Below, one piece after another: positions 45,058 to 55,064 of a stretch of 64,000 bases of DNA; position 1 is the first letter of the stretch, and each line of letters begins with the position of its first letter. Source of the DNA: Eucommia ulmoides (taxonomy: Eukaryota; Streptophyta; Magnoliopsida; Garryales; Eucommiaceae); the NCBI GenBank assembly GCA_016647705.1, contig CM028335.1:7598818-7662817 (forward strand). The letters run 5' to 3'. Under the pieces are notes generated by a model, which saw nothing but the letters and a program-made list of their open reading frames with translations, was not told where the DNA came from and ran no database searches. Both the position numbers and the translations under genes were made by a program.

Positions 45058-47269
45058 TGTTGGGCCAATAAGCTACCCAAGAGAAGGTTGAATTGGATAG
45101 GTATAAAAAAATTTAATTAAATTTTAATTTTTTCACCACTTAAATAATCAAATAATCGATTTACCTAAATTAATTATTATCTTTATAATACAACAAATAA
45201 GTGTATTTAATCTAGGTGCACACCCAAATAATAAAATATTATTAAAATAAATAAGACAGTACACAAGGATATATCCCGATTCACCAAGTTACTCTTGGCT
45301 AATCCATTCCTCCAAGCCCCACGGAGATTCGCACCCACTAAACCACTTGATCCCTTTAACAGGTAGGAACCAAACCTTCACACAATAGTTCTTTTCACAG
45401 GCCTAGAATCAACCTTTACAATTCTATTTCCATAGGTTAAGAAAGAATGTCTATATTTTTACCAGGCTAAAGGCTAACTTAATTCTATTACCGGAAGAAT
45501 CACAACGTAATCCTTTTATACCTTAGGCTAAAAATCAAACCTCAGTAAAAAACAATCCAAGTATCATTTTCACCGGTAAGGATGGAACTGTTTTAATTCA
45601 CATACAATTAATTCTAATTTGGAAGAATCAAGGCTTACTCTTTTCAAGGGAAAAATGTAACCTAACCTTTTTATGCAATAGGTAAAGATTAAATCTCAAT
45701 CTCTTTACCGGAAGATAACCAAACCCAAGCTACCCCTAATTAGATACTCCTAATAGTATTTAATCTGCACAAACTCAACAATTACAAGAATTAATGAATT
45801 TTTTCTCATTCGGAGCTTCTACCACCTTAAATTAATTTAACTCAATTAATATCCCGAATTTACTAGTGATAGAAATTACGTGAAGAATTTAATATTTGAT
45901 TATATAAAGTGTGGGTAGCACAAAAATAAGCATGTAATCAGATTATTACAATAAAAAAAAAAAGAATTTTTATGCTCTTTAAAATTTAAAAAACGATTTC
46001 ACAAAGATCTTATATCTAAGAAAGTAATAATAATATAAAATCACAATTAAGAACAAAATCTTCAAATGATCTCACTAGGATAACACCAAAAGATTGAATA
46101 TGAATCATAAGACAGCTTAGATCGGTGACACCAAAACACTTAACGCTTTAACTTAAGAACTTTTTTCACAAAATGTTCTCACAATGATCTCTCAAGAAAA
46201 TATCATAATAATGATGCTTAAAAAGCTCAGGAACAGATAGTTCTTGATGGAAGTGATGTCCTGATCTAAAAAAAAAAAAAAAAAGGTATATTTAAGCTGA
46301 TTTGAAACAGGCCCTCTAAAGTCTAGTTCCCTCAAGATATAATAATTAAATACACACATAGACCCCATATATCAATACTATTTAATATTGGTCTAATTCA
46401 CTTAAATATGACTTTTTAAATATTCAATTAAGTCCCCATATTAATTCTCAATCACAAATCATATAGATAGAAAGTATTAAATGTATTTAATTGAGAAACA
46501 CTAATATTTTATGTGCCATATCTAGAGGGTTATCCAAATATGAGTAACATATCATCAATATATCCAAATTCCTAAGATATTTTATTCAAGTAAGCAAATA
46601 ACTGTTAGTTAACGGCTAATTTTGATCAAATCCCGGAAATTCTCAAAATCTGAAACAGCCCAGTCGGTTGATTGTATCTCTACCCATCGGTCAACCGATG
46701 GATACAGGATGTATCCCAGCCTTTGCTTAAATACAGGTCGGTTGATCGATCCCCCATGGATCGATTGACCGATCGATACAGGATGCATTCTCAGGCCTAA
46801 TTTCAGCCTTGGTCGGTTGACCGAACACTTTCTTCTCAATTTATTTCTACTATAATCTTCGACATTTTCAACCCTTTAACTGTTTTCTTTTCTCGGTTAA
46901 CTAAATTAACATTAATAATCAATTTTAAATACTAATCTTGCTTAGGTCAATTTTTCTTTTTTAATTTCACATCGGAGCAAATATTTGAACTATAATTAGA
47001 ACTTTAATTTAAACACACATAAATATAAATCATTTAATTTGTATCATGTATGATCCTAATTAGGATACATTAGGAGTAAAAAAGATTTGAATTGTTTTCA
47101 CCTAGATTCTTCAGAATTTTCAATCTCTTAATGTCCGTCTCTGCATCATTCACAATTATTTCATGATATTATCTTGATTGAAATTCGTTAAACTGAAACA
47201 CTCAATTTACTCATTAGTTCCACTAAAAACATCAACACTTAATTGTACATCAAAATCTCGGGATCAGCA
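45058..47269 (-). repeat. 3' LTR of Copia B (2212 bp)
   Basis: On the minus strand it starts TGCTGATCCCGAG (expected TGTTG, one change) and ends TTGGCCCAACA. It matches 55065-57876 and the solo LTR at 22416-24655 throughout. It contains a GGTTGACCGATCGA-rich stretch at about 46660-46820. Confidence 0.9.
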
Positions 47270-47290
47270 ATCTCTCCTTTTTTTATGATG
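47270..47290 (-). promoter_or_regulatory. Polypurine tract of Copia B
   Basis: On the minus strand A-A-A-A-A-A-A-G-G-A-G-A-G-A-T directly precedes the 3' LTR, as expected for the plus-strand DNA primer of an LTR retrotransposon. Confidence 0.8.
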
Positions 47291-47733
47291 ACGATTAATT
47301 TTGATGTTTTCTTCAAAATATGAATGTAAACACGCTCCCCCTAAATCCAAGGACGGGTTTTTTTTTTTAACTCGTTAAAGTATAATCATGAAGATAATTA
47401 AGAAAAAACTCATAATATTTTCAATGAAGCACAAAATATGATCAATCAAACAATTAAGATATTCAATAAGATAACATGATCATATCAATAATGTTCTCCC
47501 CTTATATCAGTGCAATGCTTCAACGAACAAATCCTAAATATTAACTAACTCGTATTAAGCTCAATCAAGGGTTCCCCTTTAAATCTTCCCCATTTATCAA
47601 TCAATTCAATTCATTAAAGATTTTCAATAAACATTAACATATATTTTTCCCATTTGTCATCTCAAAAAGTGGGGAAAGATAACCAAAAACACTACTTTAA
47701 ACAAACATCATTATGTCTAACTATACCTAAACT

Positions 47734-48475
47734 TCAGTTAATTTTCACAAATTGATCTTCCACTAAAGGTTTGGTAAATATGTCAGCAAGTTGGTCGGAT
47801 GTATCAATGTACTCGAAAATAACATCTATTTTCTGGATATGATCACGAATAAAATTATGTCTAATCTCTATGTGTTTAGTTCGTGAGTGCTGTGTAGGAT
47901 TCTTACTTAGACAAATAGCACTTTTATTATCATAATAGATAGGGACTTCCTCCATACATACTCCAAAATCATTTAGTTATTGCTTAATATATAAATTTTG
48001 AGTGCAACAGTTACCAGCTGCCATGTACTCAGCCTTAGTAGTGGACAAGACTGTCAAATTTTATTTCTTGCTAGACCAAAAAACCAAGGCTTGTCCTAGG
48101 AAATGACATAACTCGCTTGTGCTTTTCCGCTCGACTTTACAACTGACAAAATCAATGTCGAAGTAACTTATTAACTTGAAATCACTTCCTCTAGAATACC
48201 ATAATCCTAGGTTAGTCGTCCCTTTCAAAATATTGAAAGATTTGCTTAATCGCAGTTAAATGCGATTCTTTAAGACATGACTGAAATCTAACACATAAAC
48301 AAATGCTATACATAATGTCAGGTCTACTAGTAGTTAAATATAACAAACTACCAATCATGCCTTGATACAATTTCTCGTTTACATTTTTGCCTGTATCGTC
48401 TTTGTCTATTTTTGTAGCTGTTGTCATGGGAGTTTTGTTCTCTTTAACACCATCCAAGTCATAAGTTTTTATCAA
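47734..48475 (-). pseudogene. Copia B RNase H
   Basis: 48475-48212 carries Y-Q-G-M-I-G-S-L-L-Y-L-T-T-S-R-P-D-I. 47955-47734 carries Y-Y-D-N-K-S-A-I-C-L-S-K-N-P, then H-S-R-T-K-H-I-E-I-R and D-Q-L-A-D-I-F-T-K-P-L, the conserved end of Copia polyproteins. Between them the frame is broken by several changes. Confidence 0.9.
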
Positions 48476-48499
48476 CTCCTTGGTGTATTTAACTTGGTT

Positions 48500-49020
48500 T
48501 ATGAAGATCCATTATTTAGCTTGCTTGATTTGCAATCCAAGAAAGAAATTCAGTTCTCCCATCATACTAATTTCAAATTCAATCTGCATTATCTTCGCAA
48601 AGATCCTCATTAGTAGATCCAAAAATAATATCATCAACGTATATTTGTACGAATAGGATATCAGAATCAACTTGCTTAATAAATAGCGTTATGTCACAAA
48701 GACCCATTTGAAAACTATTTTCAATCAAATATCGGCTAAGTCTCTCATACCAAGCTCTCGGAGCTTGTTTGAGTCCATACAAAATCTTACGAAGTTTAAA
48801 CACGTGATTGGGAAATTTATCACTTTTAAATCCTGGGAGTTGTTCTACATAAACTTCTTCTGCTAGGAATCCATTCAAAAATGCACTCTTAATATTTATT
48901 TGATATAATTTAAAATTACGTGAACATGCAAAAATGAGTAGCATTCTAATAGCTTCTAATCTAACCACATGTGCATAAGTCTCATCATAATCAATTCATT
49001 CTTCTTGATTATAGCCCTGT
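48500..49020 (-). pseudogene. Copia B reverse transcriptase
   Basis: The frame 48968-48579 shows QINIKSAFLNGFLAEEVYVE (usually Q-M-D-V-K-S-A-F-L-N-G), L-Y-G-L-K-Q-A-P-R-A-W-Y-E-R-L, and Q-I-Y-V-D-D-I-I-F-G-S-T. The first catalytic Asp of the Q-M-D-V-K block is Asn here, while YVDD is intact. Confidence 0.9.
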
Positions 49021-49339
49021 GCCACTAATCTTACTTTGTTTCTAATTACTATATTAGTTTTATCATTTTTATTACAAAAAACTCATTTAGTACCAATTAC
49101 TGGATGAAAATTCGATTTAGGAACTAGAGACCACACTTCATTTTGCTCAAGTTGAACTAACTCTTCTTGCATCGTGGAGATCCAAGATTCATCAGTTAAC
49201 GCCTCATTCATATTCTTAAGCTCAATTTGAGATAGAAAAACAAGATTAATAATATAAGGGAGGAACGAGTACTTATACCTCTTTCGAAATTACCAATGAT
49301 TTCTTTTATCAAGTGTCACGGTACTGTCTTTATAGCTCG

Positions 49340-50301
49340 TGGTAATGCCTAATCCTCTTCCTTAGGTTCCTCTTTTTGAGGTTCCTTTGTCACATTATCG
49401 CCTTGGTTTTGGTTATTTAAAGTACCTGCATCATCATTATCCAAAACGTTTTTCAACAAAAATGGATCAGCTTCCTTAAAAACAATATGTATAGACTTCT
49501 CAACTACTAACGTACATTTATTATAAACTCCATAAGCCTTACTCTTAGTAGTATATCCAAGAAAAATACCATAGTCAGTTTTGACATCAAATTTACCTAG
49601 ATTATCCTTACATTCAAAATGAAACATTTGCAACCAAATAGGATATGTTCGAAGTCTTACCATTTCAGATTTCATAATGGATTTTATTAAACCCTCTACG
49701 AATTGATACCCGATTTACCATGTGGCAAACGGTACTTACTGTTTCGACCCAGAAATAGGTTGGTAAACGATTTTCATTTGACATCGTTCTGGCCACCTCC
49801 TGAAGCTTATATTCTTCCTTTCTATAACACCGTTTTGTTGTGGTGATCTCGGTGCAGAGAAGTTATGAGCATAACCGTGTTCATTATAGTAACTGATTAC
49901 ATCATCATTTTTAAACTCTCTACCTCTATTACTATTAATATTAATAATAGAGTACTATTTCTCATTTTGAACACATTTACAAAATTTAGAAAATATAGAA
50001 GCAACTTCACTCTTCTTAGCGAGGAAGAACACCCAAGTAAGTCTAGAATAATCAACAACTATCACAAATGCATAAAATTTACCTCTTAAACTAGCAATAG
50101 CATTTGGACCAAACAAATCAAGATGCAACATTTCAAGACATCTAGACGTAAACGTGTGTATTTTTTTTTTCTTAAATGATGATCTAGACTACTTGCCTAA
50201 CTGATATGCATCACATACTTTATCTTTTACAAATTTTAAATCAAGTAGGCCACGTACGAGACTTTTCTTAGATAAATTAGATATCAATTCCATACTTGCA
50301 T
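49340..50301 (-). pseudogene. Copia B integrase, downstream of the solo LTR insertion
   Basis: Reading from 50301 downward: A-S-M-E-L-I-S-N-L-S-K-K, then C-D-A-Y-Q-L-G-K (relatives have C-D-A-C-Q, so one zinc ligand is lost). Then H-L-D-L-F-G-P, V-D-Y-S-R-L-T-W-V-F-F-L, N-R-G-R-E-F-K-N and S-P-Q-Q-N-G-V-I-E-R-K. The C-terminal block G-I-F-L-G-Y-T-T-K-S-K-A-Y-G-V-Y-N lies at about 49590-49530. The second catalytic Asp ('DNG.EF' in relatives) is Asn. Confidence 0.85.
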
Positions 50302-52997
50302 TGTCACACCCTACCCCGGACACTCGTCACCGTGGGGCCGGCGTGACGTCGACATGACCTCATCTTAATTCAAACCCACTAGTAAACGACAAAGTGCATA
50401 CAAAAATATACAATCATAAATTCTAACCATATACAACATCTCTAACTGGTGACGCACCCGTCCCTGAATTGTAATAACAACAAAAGTATAATAGCAATGA
50501 AGCTCTCACAAGTTCGCCTCAAACAGCTCCTCCCAAAATATTTCCATATTACACCATCATCGGACTCTACCTAGTGCCAGTAGGGGACCGACTCCTAACT
50601 GTTGTACCTGCGAGTGTACTGCCTTCTTAGTAAAATATATATATATATATTTTTTTAAAATAATAATACATTCTAAATATTACCATAATTAAATATGGAT
50701 CAAGCATAGTATATAAGCAGTGAGAATTAAGCGATATAGATAAGTTCCATCCAAATCCATCTAGTATAAAATCATACCAATCACCACAATAAATAATAAA
50801 TCACCTAACATAAGTAAAACATCACATCCCAAACACACACCTCAAACACACACTCCACCACAACACACACTGGCTAACCATAGTGATCGTTTTAACCTCA
50901 TGATCGGGAGTTTACAACGGTACCGTACCATCCGTAGGATATGCCTTCCTACGAACATCTATCACTCCGCCGAAGCAAATAATCACTGCGCAGTATAAAC
51001 GTCTAACATCACTCTGTCGAAGCAGATAAACATCACTCCGCCGAAGCGGATAACATCACTCCGCCGAAGCGGATCACATCACTCTGCCGAAATAAATAAA
51101 TACTATGGCATCGTCCAATCAATAATATCGTCAAATCAATACTATCACTCTGCTGAAGCAGATAAATACTATAGCATTGTCAAATCAATAACGTCATCAT
51201 CAATTCACAAACCAATATTATCGTCTAATTAATATCGTCAAATCTCAAATATCACCCTCTATTTCCAAAACTGATTTTTTTAATCCAAAATCATATTTCT
51301 CATTTTTTTTTATAAAAACGTCTGATTTTACCAAAATTATTTTCATATTCTTTTCGAAAATCATCGTAATCTCACGAAAATCTATTTTTACTAACTCACC
51401 CAAAACCTGTTTGATCCACAAAATTTTAAAAACATCTAATGTAAATACAACCATTTTCTATCATATATAGATATAAAAATAGTTTGGTAAAAAGACAGTA
51501 TAATCACCTGGCTACCCGTTCTGAACAGTTTTTACTGACTATCTTCTACCGATACTCCAGTGTTTGCGAGCCTAATAATGATAGGGCCTAAATTAATATT
51601 TTATGTAAAATAACCGAATCGTGCAATGCAGGCCCTAAATTCCATAATTTTTCCTGTACCCACTTTTTATTACGAAAAATTGTTATTTAGTAAATTTCGT
51701 TTCGTTAATAACTACGGTACGCATTTGTTAGTATGGATGGTGACAAAAATTATTAGAATTGACGATTCCAAATTATAATCCCGTTTGCTAATAATTCAAT
51801 TTAACAACAATGGTAATCGATTTAGACTTTTACCTGCTCCGAATCGTCCGTCGGCCGCGAGATAAATTTTTGGATTTTTATTGGGGTGTTTGTGTAATTT
51901 TTTTTTTTTTTTCTTCTTCTTCTTCTTCTTCTTTTCTTTTTTTTTTTTTTTTCTTTTTTTTTTTTTTTTTCTTCTTCCAGTTTCTCTGTTTCTGTTCTGG
52001 TTCCCTGCCGACCGACCACCCATACGCCTCTCACCGGTAACAACCAACCACCCAACCATAATCACACACGCCGTTGGACAAGACAAAAGAACGGCACACC
52101 CACCTTCACCGTCGGACAGAAATGGGAACCCACACGCACCCACAACCGATGCTCTCTCTCTCACTAACTCCCCTTCACCGCCAGCCACCCTACACCAGTC
52201 ACAACCGCCTACCATTGTTCGACGACGACCCATACATGATCGTCGACGATTGACGACTGACGATCTGAACAGAAAACTCACACTCAACCACCGCTGCACC
52301 AAACAGCAACAGGAGACATACACCGGCACACTCACGCTGGTACCAAAACAGTGTCGATCCCATACACATGCACGACAGAAATTCCACAACTGATCACACT
52401 CCTTTCCCCATCGACGATGATCAACACACACACATAACAATGAAATAGAACGGAACGCCTACGTAGACGACCTCGCCGAAGAACCTAGCACCGCCAAACC
52501 CCCTCTCTCTCTAAAATTCTTATTTTTTTCTCCTCTGATGGTGTTTTGATCCTGATATTTTTTGCATGTATTCTTTTTATATGCATGAATTGAGTGGTAA
52601 AGATGGATCGTCGCTTGCCACATCTCCTCCTTTCCTCTATCTCTGTCGCTGACGATCTCACTGCACACACACTCACGATATATGTATATATGTGTTTATA
52701 TAAAAAAATTCTTTAGTTAAAATGCACTTTCCTCCCCCCAACTTCCTTTAAGATCCTATTCTAATAATTTTTGACTTTTACAAGTTTCTAAAATTATAAT
52801 TTTACCCTTACTATTTTCAATTTTTGATTTTTAATTATCCATTTGGATCTCAAGTGTAATTTCCACATTTTCTCAATTTCAACTTTGACCCCTTAACATT
52901 TAATTTTTATTTTTCATTAACAAAAATTTACCCTGAATTTTCCAATACTTTAAAATGCAACTATTAATGATGCACGTACTATAATTTGGGCCTTACA
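50302..52997 (+). repeat. Solo LTR (family F), 2.7 kb, in Copia B pre-integrase region
   Basis: Starts TGTCACACCC and ends GGGCCTTACA, flanked by a perfect 5-bp duplication TGCAT (50297-50301 and 52998-53002). Removing it rejoins the pre-integrase frame. Inside are CCGCCGAAGCGGAT-type tandem units (about 50965-51100), a long T/C microsatellite (51895-51985) and a GC-rich stretch at 52000-52400 with overlapping low-complexity open frames on both strands. None of these resembles a known protein. Strand is assigned by TG...CA reading only. Confidence 0.85.
50960..51175. repeat. Tandem 'CATCACTCCGCCGAAGCGGATAA' units
   Basis: Five or six degenerate 22-23 bp units (ACATCACTCYGCCGAAGCGGAT and variants) follow each other near 50965, 51008, 51030, 51052, 51078 and 51145. 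Each carries the short inverted pair CCGC..GCGG. Confidence 0.75.
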
Positions 52998-53002
52998 TGC
53001 AT

Positions 53003-53405
53003 GTCCAAGTCTCCATGCCATAACCAACTATTTTCAGATAAAGCATTTAAACAAGAAAAAATTTGAGAAGTAAAATTATTAAATGAACACGTGTAAACAT
53101 TCTTAAAACATGATGGAACTAATAAGATGCTACTATCATGCCCATTTTTAATTATGCATCTATCATGATCAAACACAAATTATAACCCTTATCATATAGT
53201 TGACTTATACTAAGCAAGTTATGTTTAAGACCATCAACTAATAAAACATCTTTAATAACAATAGTACCATTACCGATATTACCTATACCGATAATTTTAC
53301 CCTTAGCGTTATCTCAAAATGTCATATGACCTCCATCTTTAGGTGTCAACGATGTAAATTTTGATTTATCTCCTGTCATGTGCCGAGAACAACCACTGTC
53401 CAGGA
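53003..53405 (-). pseudogene. Copia B aspartic protease and GAG-pre-integrase
   Basis: On the minus strand the phrase L-D-S-G-C-S-R-H-M-T-G-D lies at about 53404-53368. It is the Copia protease active site (D-S-G-C-S-x-H-M) and is intact. F-T-S-L-T-P-K-D-G-G-H follows. N-S-W-L-W-H-G-D-L-D, the pre-integrase H block (W-L-W-H-R-R-L-G-H in relatives), lies near 53030, just before the LTR insertion point. Confidence 0.88.
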
Positions 53406-53543
53406 ACTATTTGTCATTGCTAATCGATGCTTTCAGAATAACTTACAAGGAGCACCTCAAATAGTTCCTAAGTGGTACCCAGTCTACGTGGGTCTGATCT
53501 TGTTAGTCGGGATAATTTTAGTTCCTTTTGAAACCCAAACTTA

Positions 53544-53990
53544 TCAAAAGTTAGATATTTTAGAAAAATATTTACGAATAGTGTGTCTCACAACATTACA
53601 TTTAAAACATCTAACAAGACTCTTGGTTTCAAAAAAGAATTTATAAAAGCATTTTTGTTTAAGTTTTTTCTTAAATCTAACACCGGCTTTATCAAAGATG
53701 CCCCATGAACTTCCCAAAAGCATTTTCAAATTATTCTCACCATCGGTGAATTTCAGAACTATTAAATGTAAATTTGACATCTTAGATTTCAATTCAATGT
53801 TTTCATATTCATAATCCATTACTTGCTTGTTTAATGTGTTAATTGTACTTTGAAGGGTATTAATTTTAGAACACTGATTTTTATAATCATGCGTAAGTTC
53901 TTGATATACATCAAATAAATCATCAAAATCTAGATGACAAGAACTTGAATATTTAGATACCTCATCACCTGTGGCCATTAACACAAACAT
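53544..53990 (-). pseudogene. Copia B coiled-coil segment with a second zinc knuckle
   Basis: The frame has a heptad-like region (D-D-L-F-D-V-Y-Q-E-L, I-N-T-L-Q-S-T-I-N-T-L-N-K-Q-V) followed by C-F-K-C-N-V-V-R-H-T-I-R-K-Y. This is a CX2CX4HX4C knuckle whose last Cys is Tyr. It lies between gag and protease, an arrangement known from SIRE-type Copia elements. Confidence 0.75.
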
Positions 53991-54041
53991 GGATGATCAT
54001 TCACTTCCTGATTTTTTCAAACTACTCGATTCAGAATCATC

Positions 54042-54923
54042 TCAAGTGGCTTTCATTGACTTCTTCCTGCTCTTCTTTCCTTTCTTCTTCTCATTTCTTT
54101 TCTTCTCTTTTTCCTTATCTTTCTTCAACTCAGAGCATTCGGTTTGGAAGTCACCAGTCTTAAGACAGTTGTAACATTCCACATTGCTCATGTTGAAATT
54201 TTTCTTTCCCCAAAATGTACGTTGAGTCATTCTTCTAAAATTCTTCGTGAGAAGCGCCATATCTTTTTCTTGCTCATTGTCAAAACTCACATCATCACTG
54301 TCATCCTCTTCCTCTTTTTTCTGAACCTTCAATGCCAAAGATTTTTTTTTTATATTCCCAGTGTCATCCCCATATCCTCGAATTGTCGTCTCCTGCGTCA
54401 TTAGGTTGCTGATGAGGTCACCAATTTCATACTTTGCAAGATCAGTCGCTTCCTTAATCGTAGTCACCTTCGGCTCCCACACTTTAGTTAAAGATCTCAA
54501 AATCTTTTGAACTTTATCCTCCATAGTGTATGGATTTCCAAGTTGATTCAAATAGTTGCAGATATTGTTGAACCACGTGTACATCTTTTGAATTGATTCT
54601 GCTTCACTCATTCTGAATAATTCGAATTGTCGGATTAATGCATTGATTTTTTACTGCTTCACTTGACTAGTTCCTTCGTGAGTAGCCTACAATTTATCCC
54701 ACATCTCTTTCCCCGATCCGGAATTTGAGACCCTGGAATATTCGTTAGCATCTAAAGAACAAAACAAAATGTTGATAGCTTGAGAATTTATAGAAAGATT
54801 TTGTTTGTCAGAAGTGCTCAGCTGTTCCTTTTTCTTAGCAACTCCATTTTTCATAGGGACAAACGGACCATCCTCAATAGCTAGCCACACATCGTAATCA
54901 GTGGCCTGGAGGAATGTAATCAT
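54042..54923 (-). pseudogene. Copia B gag
   Basis: 54923-54687 is the N-terminal part (Y-D-V-W-L-A-I-E-D-G-P; S-G-K-E-M-W-D-K-L). 54611-54042 continues as the UBN2-type gag (F-N-N-I-C-N-Y-L-N-Q-L-G-N-P-Y, then K-I-L-R-S-L-T) with C-Y-N-C-L-K-T-G-D-F-Q-T-E-C, a CCHC knuckle in which the His is Asp. A Lys/Glu-rich tail follows. A stop lies between the two frames. Confidence 0.88.
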
Positions 54924-55051
54924 TCTGTCTTTTCAGAATGAGTAGTTTTCACCTGCAAATAAAGGTGGACGGTGCATAGATTACCTCTTACTAGTGTGCC
55001 TATCGGTTGCGCCATGTGATCTTTGTTAGTTAGTGTATCGAGTTAAACTAA

Positions 55052-55062
55052 CTCTGATTCCA
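55052..55062 (-). promoter_or_regulatory. Primer-binding site of Copia B
   Basis: TGGAATCAGAG on the minus strand, two bases after the 5' LTR, differs at one base from the TGGTATCAGAG complement of initiator tRNA-Met. Confidence 0.75.
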
Positions 55063-55064
55063 AT

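Noticed and set aside
51796-52440. Long open frames on both strands (up to 214 codons) with Lys/Glu or Phe/Ser runs
   Set aside because: They cross a T/C microsatellite and overlap each other inside a solo LTR. No known domain, and the repetitive residues come from the simple repeat.
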